From Roseovarius mucosus (lineage in GTDB: Bacteria; Pseudomonadota; Alphaproteobacteria; Rhodobacterales; Rhodobacteraceae): a stretch of DNA of 64,000 nucleotides. The notes beneath the pieces are model-generated. The model saw nothing but the letters and a program-made list of their open reading frames with translations. It searched no databases and had not been told where the DNA came from. The DNA lies in assembly GCF_002080415.1 (NCBI RefSeq), contig NZ_CP020474.1, positions 1,811,501 to 1,875,500 on the forward strand, given 5' to 3'. A program made the position numbers and the translations under genes. This document shows, piece by piece, positions 52,069 through 60,541 of the stretch (the first letter of the stretch is position 1; each line of letters opens with the position of its first letter).

Positions 52069-52679
52069 AACTCCGAACTCTGCTGCTGGCCGTGGCATGT
52101 AGCGGTTTCGCATCTGGCGCATTGGCGCATGGCCCGGAAAAGCACGCAGCGCCGCCCGTCCTTGCGCCATCGGATCCAGTGACGGCACTGCCATGGAAAC
52201 TGGGCGGCGCGTTCGAGCTTGTCGACCATACCGGCAAAACCCGCACCCAGACTGATCCGGACGGTCGGATGCAGCTTGTATTCTTCGGCTATGCCAATTG
52301 CCCCGGCATCTGCAGTGCGGCCCTGCCAATGATGGTGGATGCGGCAGAGCTTGTGAAACAGCGTGGCATTCCAGTCAGCCCGATCATGATCACCATAGAC
52401 CCGGAGCTGGACACACCCAAGACGATCGGGCCCGCCTTGGCTGAAATCTCGACGGATCTTATTGGCCTGACCGGCAATCCCGAGGCGTTGAGCAAGGCCT
52501 ATCGTGCGTTTCAGATCACCTTTGAAAAGGTCATGGATCATCCAGAATATGGGCCCATCTATGCCCATAGCAGCCATATCTTTCTGCTCGACGCGGACGG
52601 AAAGGTATTGACCCTCATTCCGCCGGTTCTGCCAGCAGAGCAGTTCGCAGACATCGTGATGAAATACGCCGGAAGCTGA
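52065..52679 (+). CDS. SCO1/SenC family copper chaperone (SCO operon, gene 3)
   Basis: This 204-residue protein has a signal peptide (to about ALAHG, residue 22) and a thioredoxin-like fold with the SCO copper site: the C-x3-C motif in GYANCPGICSAALPMMVDAA and the distal histidine in AHSSHIFLLDADG. SCO proteins bind Cu(I)/Cu(II) and deliver copper to cytochrome oxidase or act as thiol-disulfide reductases. No oxidase subunit genes are in the window. Coupling by ATGA to two cysteine-containing exported proteins suggests that these are its clients or partners. Confidence 0.9.
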   Translation: MKLRTLLLAVACSGFASGALAHGPEKHAAPPVLAPSDPVTALPWKLGGAFELVDHTGKTRTQTDPDGRMQLVFFGYANCPGICSAALPMMVDAAELVKQRGIPVSPIMITIDPELDTPKTIGPALAEISTDLIGLTGNPEALSKAYRAFQITFEKVMDHPEYGPIYAHSSHIFLLDADGKVLTLIPPVLPAEQFADIVMKYAGS

Positions 52680-52964
52680 AGCCTGTTCAAAGCATAAAAG
52701 GCCCACGCACTCTCCGGGGCGCTCTTGGGCAAAATCGGTGAGGGGCTCATCTCGACGTTGCCGCTGCCAACGCCGACCTCATTGGTGTGCCGCAGGTGCG
52801 GTCTTGCCATCTGATCGGTGCTGGTTGCGGCAATGCTACGGCCGTCCAGCCGGACATTTTTTAACTTATAATCAGATAGATAGTCCACCATCGCCCCATT
52901 TGTTAAGGGGTTGGTAATCCCGTTTCCCGAGTCTCTCGTCTGCGCAACCGTTCTGGAGAGACCG

Positions 52965-54029
52965 ATGTCGGATGTATCAGCCCGCCTAGACCTGCCATTT
53001 ATCGCCCCGTCACAGGCGCAAAAGCATGTGACCTATAATGAGGCTGTGCAGCGGCTGGATCTTCTGGTCCAGATGGCGCTGGACGGGTTCGACGCCACCG
53101 AACCGCCCGCCGCCCCCGAGACCGGCGCGCGCTATGCCCTTGGCCAAGGGGCGATGGGGGCCTGGGCCGGGCAGGATGGCCAAATCGCCGTCTTTCTCGG
53201 CGAAGCCTGGGGCTTTGTTGCGCCGCAAGAAGGCTGGATCGCAACCGCGCGCGGAACTGGTGATCTGCGCCTCTATCGGGATGGCACGTGGCGCAGCATT
53301 CCAGAGCGGCTTGAGAGGCTTGGCATCGCCACCGATGCCGATGCGCTCAACCGTCTGAGCGTGGCGGCAGAGGCGACCTTGCTCACCCATGCAGGCGCAG
53401 GGCATCAGCTCAAGATCAACAAGGCCGAAGCGGGTGCCACCGCAAGCCTCTTGTTTCAAACCGGCTTTGCCGGGCGCGCGGAAATGGGCATCGCCGGGCA
53501 GGATGATTTTTCCATCAAAGTCACCGCCGATGGCGTCAACTGGACCGAGGCGCTGCGCGTCAATGCCCAGACCGGGCGTCTCAGCGGCGCTGCGGTGCAA
53601 ACCTCGGCCAATGATGCCACGCCGGGGCGGGTTTTGACCGTTGGGGCCCAAGGGGCGGCACTCGGCGCGGATGTCTATCGCAAGGCGAATATCCTTGGCA
53701 CCGTGTCGATGTCTGGCACCTTGCCGACAGGGGCTGTGATCGAGCGCGGCAGCAACGCCAACGGGCGGTATATTCGATTTGCGGATGGCACACAGATTTG
53801 CACTGGCACTCTCACATCAGACGGTGCCGCGGAAACGGTCTGGACCTATCCGGCGGTCTTCGCCGGGGTCGATGGCCTTGCAATCACCCCAACCATAGGC
53901 GCACCGCGGTTCGGAAACCCAACCACGATCGGGGTGAGCAACGCCTCCCTGACGTTCAACACCTGGACAGTTGGGGGCATTCGATCATCGGTTTCAACAC
54001 GGTTGTTTGCCCTTGGCCGCTGGTCCTAA
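52965..54029 (+). CDS. DUF2793 phage-tail-type protein
   Basis: I start at ATG 52965 (MSDVSARLDLPFIAPSQAQK), preceded by GGAGAG; upstream in-frame codons have no support. The 354-residue protein opens with the DUF2793 domain (LDLPFIAPSQAQKHVTYNEA, then a W-rich GAWAGQDGQIAVFLGEAWGF), which is common in alphaproteobacterial prophages and gene-transfer-agent-related tail regions. The later part is a beta-rich fibre-like sequence (ANGRYIRFADGTQICTGTL) resembling tail-fibre or adhesin tips. It is followed by two small genes. No capsid, terminase or portal gene is near, so this is an isolated module rather than a prophage. Confidence 0.82.
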   Translation: MSDVSARLDLPFIAPSQAQKHVTYNEAVQRLDLLVQMALDGFDATEPPAAPETGARYALGQGAMGAWAGQDGQIAVFLGEAWGFVAPQEGWIATARGTGDLRLYRDGTWRSIPERLERLGIATDADALNRLSVAAEATLLTHAGAGHQLKINKAEAGATASLLFQTGFAGRAEMGIAGQDDFSIKVTADGVNWTEALRVNAQTGRLSGAAVQTSANDATPGRVLTVGAQGAALGADVYRKANILGTVSMSGTLPTGAVIERGSNANGRYIRFADGTQICTGTLTSDGAAETVWTYPAVFAGVDGLAITPTIGAPRFGNPTTIGVSNASLTFNTWTVGGIRSSVSTRLFALGRWS

Positions 54030-54040
54030 AGGAGACACGC

Positions 54041-54358
54041 ATGCAAATCACCCTATCCCCCACCCGCCGCGACACGCCCCTTATGCTAAGCCGCGCTGGC
54101 GACACCCTCACGCTCAATGGCGAGGTGTTCGATTTCTCGCCACTGCCCGAGGGCGCAACCCTGCCCCCCGAAGCCATCGCAAGCGACTGGTTCGCAGGCC
54201 CGGTCGAGCGTGTGGGCGGCACGCTGCGCCTCACGCTCGTACTGCCGCACGGGGCCAACGCGCCGCAAGAAACGCTCTTTCCCGCGCCCCTCACCCTTAC
54301 GGGCAACGGCCCCGTGGCCCTGCCGCCCTATGAGTTGGAGATCCCCGATGCAGATTGA
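54041..54358 (+). CDS. Small protein following DUF2793, tail-assembly-like
   Basis: ATG 54041 follows AAGGAGA. The 105-residue product (MQITLSPTRRDTPLMLSRAG...) is mostly beta-strand and turns, has no signal peptide, and ends LPPYELEIPDAD. No named family is recognised; its place directly after the DUF2793 gene and before a second small gene is the pattern of tail-fibre plus chaperone or tip proteins. Its last 11 bases overlap the next gene. Confidence 0.7.
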   Translation: MQITLSPTRRDTPLMLSRAGDTLTLNGEVFDFSPLPEGATLPPEAIASDWFAGPVERVGGTLRLTLVLPHGANAPQETLFPAPLTLTGNGPVALPPYELEIPDAD

Positions 54359-54710
54359 TTTCGCCCAAGCCGTCACCGCCGAGGCCAAGGCCCAAGCCGC
54401 CGCTTTGGCGCGCGCCACGTCGATCAAGACCGACTGCCGCACGCGCATCCTTGCCGTCGGCTCCGAGGCCACGCAGATGAACATCGCCCAAGCCGGGATC
54501 GTGTTCACCGCCGCCGTGCTGGACGGTGCACCGCGTACCGTTGCCCTTGCCGCCTCTGGCTTGCGTGACGGCGATCTGACGCTGGCGCAGGGCTGGAAAG
54601 CATGGGTCGCGGCGATGCAGACCGAATGCCGCCGCGCGATTGAAAGCGGCGAAGGCCCGGTCTGGCCCGACCTGCCCAAGGGCGTCGCAGACCTCGCCGC
54701 AAGGTTCTGA
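54348..54710 (+). CDS. Small protein at end of DUF2793 set, possible tail-fibre chaperone
   Basis: ATG 54348 with GGAG at 54337-54340 gives a 120-residue protein (MQIDFAQAVTAEAKAQAAAL). An alanine-rich helical start and a central IFTAAVLDGAPRTVALAASG lead into a helical end with WKAWVAAMQTECRRAIESGE. There is no signal peptide. Length, composition and place recall phage tail-fibre assembly chaperones, but I cannot assign it to one. It overlaps the previous gene. Confidence 0.68.
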   Translation: MQIDFAQAVTAEAKAQAAALARATSIKTDCRTRILAVGSEATQMNIAQAGIVFTAAVLDGAPRTVALAASGLRDGDLTLAQGWKAWVAAMQTECRRAIESGEGPVWPDLPKGVADLAARF

Positions 54711-54906
54711 GCCACCCGCCAAGATGGCTGTTCAACACCGGCCTGTTGCTGCGCGCCCCCTCTCGCGGCAACAAACCCGGCGTATAACATTGAAAATCAC
54801 GTCTTCCCGTCTAAACTCTGGCTGTGGGAATCGGTTCACGTTTTTGTGATGTCCATCCGAAAGCCCACTTTTTAATCTTTATTTCCATAGTCTTGGGGGC
54901 TTAGAC

Positions 54907-57858
54907 ATGGCAACGCTTTTCACCTTAACGGGGTTTCAGTTCATTACGGCCGGGGACAGTATCGTTGGCCTTCAACCAGCGACACTGGAGTTGCTGGGAA
55001 GTGATGATCTGGAATTCACCTATACGTCGACCACCGTTGATCCAACAGAGCCTGAGGGCGATCTTGTTGTGACACAAGGCGACCTCTTCGAGACGCGCTT
55101 AGAGGATCTTGATCCCGACTTTTTCGAGAGCCAGTTCGAGACGATTATGGCCGAGGTCTCCTTTGATGGCGCGATGGCGCAGTTCATCGGCTTCACCAAT
55201 GACCTGTCCGGCGAAACCTTCCTGTTCCAACTGGATAGCGTGCCGCTCTTTGCAGGCCCCGTTCCCACCGAGACGGAACTTGCAGCGGTCGTGGCGGCCG
55301 CCGGGTTTGCTGATATTCCGCCCGGCGGCCCCTTCTCTCCCGGTGTTGCCTTCTCACCCAATGCGATTTCCGGCGTTGCAACCGCCGAGGTCGAGCTGTT
55401 TCCGGCCACCAATGGCAACGATACGCTGATCGGCTTTGGCACGGATGATGCGATTTCGGGCCTCGATGGCGACGATTTCATCAACGGGCAAGAGGGGCAG
55501 GACACCCTGCTTGGCGATGGCGGCAACGACAGCCTGTTTGGCAATGACGGCAATGATCTTTTGAATGGTGGGCTAGGGGCTGATATCCTTGACGGCGGCT
55601 TTGGGCTGGATGTGATCCAAGGGTCGGCGGCCGAACTTGACGGCGATAGCGTGACGCTCGCCTTTGGGGACGAGATTCGCATCACCGGGCTTACAAGCAG
55701 CTCCATCGTCAGCATCAGCACAGATAGCCTGACTGTGTCGATTGATACCGATGGCGACGGCACAGAAGACGCGGCCTTCTCTGTATCGCCCTTCGAATTC
55801 GGCGCGACCCTCGTGCAATCGGTTGAAGAGGGCACGACCACTCTGCGCTTCTCCGACGCACCCACCGCAGGCATTGGCCTGCCCATCATCGGGCCGTCGG
55901 GGTTCGATCAGATAGCAGACGTTCTGGTCTCTGACCCCAATCTGACCCTGACCAATGTCGCGTTCACCGGCGCAATCGAGGGCATCGCGCTCTTGCCCGA
56001 TGGCTTTGCCATCAACCGGCTTGAAGATCTGGACGGCGATTTTCAGTTCGAGACGGTAACTCCCGTGGTCAACCTCGAGCGCGGCGTGTTCCTGACAACC
56101 GGCAGCGGCCCGGGCTCTGGCAATACCTCCGCCTCCTTTTCCGAGGTCCTCGATGAACCCGGCGATGCCGATCTCGACGAGGCCGCGCGCGATGCTTTCT
56201 CTGGGGCAGGGCGCACCAATGACGCCTCCGTCATCACATTCACCTTTGACGCGACAGACATCGGCGATGCCCCGGCAGTCTCGTTCGACCTCTTCTTTGG
56301 CTCGGATGAATTCCCGGAATTCGTCAACAGCCAGTTTGTCGATATCGCAGCCGTTTTCGTGAACGGACAGAATTTTGCGCTCTTCAACAATGACCCCGGT
56401 CAGCCCCTCTCGATTGTCGGAGAGAGCATCAATACACCGGGCAACTTCTTTAACAACAACGGCGTCAACGACCCCACAAACCTCTTTACCGGGCAGTTCG
56501 ACACTGAATATGACGGATTTTCGCGGCTGATCACCGTGATTGCCCCCGTTCAAGCGGGGCTGAACGAGATCAAGATCGGGATCGCCGATACCGGTGACTT
56601 CGTCTTTGATTCCGGCCTTTTCATTGGCAACATGCAGGCCTCCAACTTCAACTCCAGTGGCAGCTTTGTGAATGTCCCCGGCTCGACAGGGTCGGATCAG
56701 ATCAACGCGACCGGCGCGCCGGAACTCATCATGCTTGGCGGTGGCGAAGACACGGTCAGCGGCACAGCCCAACAACTTGATGGCGACATTATCGACGACT
56801 GGCAGGATGACGACCTTCTGGAAATCCTCGGAAGCGTGTTCGGACTCGATGACATCGTCGTGACCCTTGGCTCTGCCATTCTGGACGTCGACACCGATGG
56901 CGACGGGGTGGCCGATACGACCATCACGCTCGAGGGCGATTTCAGCAATGCCACCTTCAATGTCGAGAACTCGGGCGGCAATACCACCATCAGCAGCACC
57001 GGGGCGCAGCCCGAGTTCAACATCGTGAACGGCACCGCCGGGTCCGAGTTCCTGCCAGGAACGCTGGATAATGACAGCATCACGGGCGGCGACGGCAATG
57101 ACTCGATTCCCGCCTCCGATGGCAATGACATCGTGTTTGGCGGCCTTGGCAACGACAACATCGGCGGTGGCCTTGGCAATGATACCATTGATGGCGGTGA
57201 GGGCGATGACATCATCGGGGCCGGGTTTGGAGACGACTCGGTCTCTGGCGGGGCTGGCAATGACGTGGTCGCAGGCGGCGCGGGCGATGACACGCTCTCG
57301 GGCGGCGATGGCAACGACAGCATGTCGGGCAGCTTTGGCAATGACCTCATCGACGGCGGCGAGGGCGCGGATGACATCGGCGGCGGCACCGGGCGCGACA
57401 CGATTGACGCAGGTGCGGGCAATGACAGTGTTGGTGGTGGTGAAGGCGACGACAGCATCCTTGGCGGCGAGGGCAATGACTTTCTCGCTGGCGGTGGGCG
57501 TAACGACACCATCGACGGCGGCGCGGGCAATGACACGATCAACGCGGGTGCTGGCAACGATGTGATCACGGGTGGAACCGGGGCCGATCAATTCGTCTTC
57601 AGCGCCTTCTTCGATGGCGAGGCGGATGTGATCACCGATTTCGAGGACGGTTTGGACAGTTTCTTCATCCGCCGCTTCGATCCCGATACTGGCGTTGAAA
57701 ACATCAACAACGGCGGCAATGGTCTGGCGGGTTTCGTCACGGCGATGAATATCGTCGACGTGGCGGGCGGCGCGCAGATGACGGTGAATGGCAACACGAT
57801 CCTCGTCGAAGGCATCACCGCCGCGCAGCTCACCGTGGACGATTTCACGTTCCTTTAA
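54907..57858 (+). CDS. RTX protein with choice-of-anchor-L-like domain, probable type I secreted
   Basis: This 983-residue protein has no Sec signal. After an unrecognised N-terminal domain (about 1-165) comes a first RTX block (NGNDTLIGFGTDDAISGLDG). A beta domain then leads into a choice-of-anchor-L-like domain at about 315-585 (VSFDLFFGSDEFPEFVNSQF). A further DxDGDG calcium-type segment (DVDTDGDGVADT) precedes a second RTX block (about 705-890). The C-terminal 95 residues form the secretion tail shared with the giant RTX protein and the next gene (ends VDDFTFL). Together they suggest surface or extracellular location with calcium-dependent folding after export. No exporter gene is adjacent. 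Confidence 0.88.
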   Translation: MATLFTLTGFQFITAGDSIVGLQPATLELLGSDDLEFTYTSTTVDPTEPEGDLVVTQGDLFETRLEDLDPDFFESQFETIMAEVSFDGAMAQFIGFTNDLSGETFLFQLDSVPLFAGPVPTETELAAVVAAAGFADIPPGGPFSPGVAFSPNAISGVATAEVELFPATNGNDTLIGFGTDDAISGLDGDDFINGQEGQDTLLGDGGNDSLFGNDGNDLLNGGLGADILDGGFGLDVIQGSAAELDGDSVTLAFGDEIRITGLTSSSIVSISTDSLTVSIDTDGDGTEDAAFSVSPFEFGATLVQSVEEGTTTLRFSDAPTAGIGLPIIGPSGFDQIADVLVSDPNLTLTNVAFTGAIEGIALLPDGFAINRLEDLDGDFQFETVTPVVNLERGVFLTTGSGPGSGNTSASFSEVLDEPGDADLDEAARDAFSGAGRTNDASVITFTFDATDIGDAPAVSFDLFFGSDEFPEFVNSQFVDIAAVFVNGQNFALFNNDPGQPLSIVGESINTPGNFFNNNGVNDPTNLFTGQFDTEYDGFSRLITVIAPVQAGLNEIKIGIADTGDFVFDSGLFIGNMQASNFNSSGSFVNVPGSTGSDQINATGAPELIMLGGGEDTVSGTAQQLDGDIIDDWQDDDLLEILGSVFGLDDIVVTLGSAILDVDTDGDGVADTTITLEGDFSNATFNVENSGGNTTISSTGAQPEFNIVNGTAGSEFLPGTLDNDSITGGDGNDSIPASDGNDIVFGGLGNDNIGGGLGNDTIDGGEGDDIIGAGFGDDSVSGGAGNDVVAGGAGDDTLSGGDGNDSMSGSFGNDLIDGGEGADDIGGGTGRDTIDAGAGNDSVGGGEGDDSILGGEGNDFLAGGGRNDTIDGGAGNDTINAGAGNDVITGGTGADQFVFSAFFDGEADVITDFEDGLDSFFIRRFDPDTGVENINNGGNGLAGFVTAMNIVDVAGGAQMTVNGNTILVEGITAAQLTVDDFTFL

Positions 57859-57877
57859 GCAGTCATCAAGTCAACGA

Positions 57878-57900
57878 GAGGGGCGCCATCGGCGCCCCTC
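57878..57900. terminator. Strong hairpin between two RTX genes
   Basis: GAGGGGCGCC (57878-57887) and GGCGCCCCTC (57891-57900) form a perfect 10-bp stem with a 3-base loop, 20 bp after the stop of the first RTX gene. There is no T run after it, so it may partly end transcription or stabilise the mRNA. Confidence 0.65.
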
Positions 57901-58015
57901 ACCTATTCAACCCTAGGATGCAATATTGGAAACATTGGGAAAAACGTTGGATACACGGGTTCGTGATTGCTACAGTCCCCGGAGCATTTTGGAACTAGCC
58001 TAAGAAGGAAACACA

Positions 58016-60520
58016 ATGAATTTGTTTACAACCAGCGGCATCGCCGTACGCAGAGATGGCTCGCCCGCCGACAACGTCATTGAAGTCCGGGCCATAGAAC
58101 TTGAGCTGTCCATCACCGGCGATGTTTTCAACTACCGCAGTCTGGGGGTATCCGACCCCGAAGAGATTTTGCCGCTGATCGAATTGAACAATGAAGACGA
58201 TGTGACGATCGCACGGATCGACGGTATTGATCTTACGGGGCCTGCTGCGGATACCGTCGATCTTTCTTTGGGCTTTATCACCACGCCGCAGGGCACAGCG
58301 ATCATCATCGCCTTCTTCGATAACTCCTCAAATACGGATTATGTTTTCCGGATTGGCGGCGATGACACGGTGATTTTGCCAACGTCGGTTGCCGGCTTCA
58401 ATGCGCTTGACGCCTCGATCACGAATGGCGGGCAAGTTACGTTTGGCCCCTTTGCCCCGAACCAGAACATCCAGCTCACCAGTTTTGAAAACACCACCAG
58501 CGAACTCTTGCCCGATGGCGAGCTGTTCACCGGCACCAATGGCAACGACACCCTTCTTGGCGGCACCGGCAACGATACGCTGAACGGGTTGGACGGCGAT
58601 GATGAACTCAATGGCGGCGCAGGCAATGACCTGATCCTTACAGGCAATTCTACGCCGAACGGCGATTTCGTTGGGGCGAGTACGGGCAACGATACCATCG
58701 ACTTTACGGGCAATGACGGGGAAAACGGGTTTGTCACGCTGGGCTATGCCGGGCTGAATGCACCAATCTCGGTCACGATCGACGGGTCGGCGAATACCGG
58801 CACGGTGAACAAAGGGGCCAATGGCACCGACACGCTGCTCAATGTCGACCTCCCGCTTTTGGCCGGAAATCTCAATGGCGGCCTTCAGATCGTAGGGACC
58901 GGCGGCAACGACAGCTTTGTCGTCGCGCCGGGTGCCGACCAATGGATGGCTTTGCGCCCCGGTGCAGGCGTGGACAGCTTCACCATCAATGGCTCGGGCT
59001 TTGTGCGGCTGGATTTCCGCACTGGCAATGGCATTGATATCAATCTTGCCACGCGGCAGATCTCCAATGACGGTTTCGGCAATACCGAAGTGATCGGCGG
59101 CACCAACACGGTCTGGGAAATCACCGGCTCTGCCGGAAACGATCGCATGATTGGCTCCGACGCGAATGAATCCTTCCGCTACGGGGGCGGCGGGAACAAC
59201 ACGGTTGAGGGCGGCGGCGGCACTGACCGGCTGCGCTATGACGTCGGTCAGGTGACCTCGGCCACGGTCGATCTTTCGACCAACACCGCGACGGGCACGC
59301 TCTCGGGCGGTGGCACGTTCAGCGATCAAATCTCGGGATTCGAGAATGTCCGCGGGTCATTCGGCAACGATATCCTCATCGGTGACGCCACGGCCAACCG
59401 GCTTCAAGGGCGGGACGGCGATGACCGTCTTGTGGGCGGTCTCGGGGATGACACGATCGACGGCGAGGGCGGCACAGATACCGCCGTGCTCGCCGTGGCC
59501 CGCGCCGATACGCAGGTCTCCGTGATCAACGGCGGCATCCGGATCATCTCAAGCGAGGGCACGGATTTCTTCACCTCGGTCGAATTCTTCCAATTCGACG
59601 ATACCCTCATCAGCGCGGCTGATCTGATCAACGGGACGGGGATCACCGGCGAGGTGATCGTGGGCACCGATGGTGACGACTCGCTGATTGGTACGGTCAA
59701 TGATGACACGCTCGCGGGTGGCGACGGGAATGACAACATCGACTCGGGCGGGGGCGGCAACAACAACATTTCCGGCTCGGATGGCAATGACACGCTCTTT
59801 GGCGGGCCGGGCGATGACAGCATCGGTGGCGGCCTTGGCGATGACACCATCTTTGGCAACGGCGGCAACGATGTGCTGGGCGCAGGCTTTGGCAATGATT
59901 TCGTGTCCGGTGGCAACGGCAATGACGTGGTCGCAGGCGGCGCTGGCGATGACACGCTCGAAGGCGGCGAAGGCAACGACAGCATGTCGGGCAGCTTTGG
60001 CAACGATCTGATCTTCGGCAACGGCGGCGCGGATGACATCGGCGGCGGCACCGGGCGCGATACGATTGATGCCGGTGCAGGCAATGACAGCGTTGGCGGC
60101 GGTGAGGGCGACGACAGCATCTCGGGCGGTGACGGCAACGACTTCCTCGCTGGCGGCGGCCGAAATGATATAATCGACGGCGGCGCGGGCAATGACACGA
60201 TCAATGCGGGCGCTGGAAATGACACGATCACCGGCGGAACCGGCGCAGATCAATTCGTCTTCTCGTCCTTCTTCGACGGCGAGGCGGATGTCATCACCGA
60301 TTTCGAAGATGGGTTGGATAGCTTCTTCATCCGCCGCGTGGACCCCGATACCGGCGAGACCAATATCACCAATGGCGGCAATGGTCTGGCGGGGTTCGTC
60401 GCGGCGATGAACATCGTCGATGTCGAGGGCGGCGCGCAGATGACGGTGAATGGCAACACCATCCTCGTCGAAGGCATCACAGCCGCGCAACTCACAGTGG
60501 ACGATTTCCAGTTCCTCTGA
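58016..60520 (+). CDS. RTX protein, probable type I secreted, paralogue of the upstream gene at its C-terminus
   Basis: This 834-residue protein starts at ATG 58016 after AAGGA and has no Sec signal. Its N-terminal about 165 residues are unrecognised and unlike those of the upstream RTX protein. RTX-like repeats begin at NGNDTLLGGTGNDTLNGLDG, a long beta-rich middle with scattered RTX motifs (about 190-555) follows, and a second RTX block (about 555-740) leads to the same 95-residue tail as the upstream gene, nearly identical in sequence (ends VDDFQFL). The tail and last RTX block look recently duplicated while the N-terminal parts differ, which implies exchange of cargo domains on a common secretion module. 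Confidence 0.88.
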   Translation: MNLFTTSGIAVRRDGSPADNVIEVRAIELELSITGDVFNYRSLGVSDPEEILPLIELNNEDDVTIARIDGIDLTGPAADTVDLSLGFITTPQGTAIIIAFFDNSSNTDYVFRIGGDDTVILPTSVAGFNALDASITNGGQVTFGPFAPNQNIQLTSFENTTSELLPDGELFTGTNGNDTLLGGTGNDTLNGLDGDDELNGGAGNDLILTGNSTPNGDFVGASTGNDTIDFTGNDGENGFVTLGYAGLNAPISVTIDGSANTGTVNKGANGTDTLLNVDLPLLAGNLNGGLQIVGTGGNDSFVVAPGADQWMALRPGAGVDSFTINGSGFVRLDFRTGNGIDINLATRQISNDGFGNTEVIGGTNTVWEITGSAGNDRMIGSDANESFRYGGGGNNTVEGGGGTDRLRYDVGQVTSATVDLSTNTATGTLSGGGTFSDQISGFENVRGSFGNDILIGDATANRLQGRDGDDRLVGGLGDDTIDGEGGTDTAVLAVARADTQVSVINGGIRIISSEGTDFFTSVEFFQFDDTLISAADLINGTGITGEVIVGTDGDDSLIGTVNDDTLAGGDGNDNIDSGGGGNNNISGSDGNDTLFGGPGDDSIGGGLGDDTIFGNGGNDVLGAGFGNDFVSGGNGNDVVAGGAGDDTLEGGEGNDSMSGSFGNDLIFGNGGADDIGGGTGRDTIDAGAGNDSVGGGEGDDSISGGDGNDFLAGGGRNDIIDGGAGNDTINAGAGNDTITGGTGADQFVFSSFFDGEADVITDFEDGLDSFFIRRVDPDTGETNITNGGNGLAGFVAAMNIVDVEGGAQMTVNGNTILVEGITAAQLTVDDFQFL

Positions 60521-60541
60521 TCGGGCGTCTGGTCAGCGCCC

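Noticed and set aside
55573..57591. Minus-strand 672-codon frame opposite the first small RTX gene
   Set aside because: It mirrors RTX repeat DNA (runs of VIA, DRV) and has no start signal or family; the plus-strand RTX gene explains the region.
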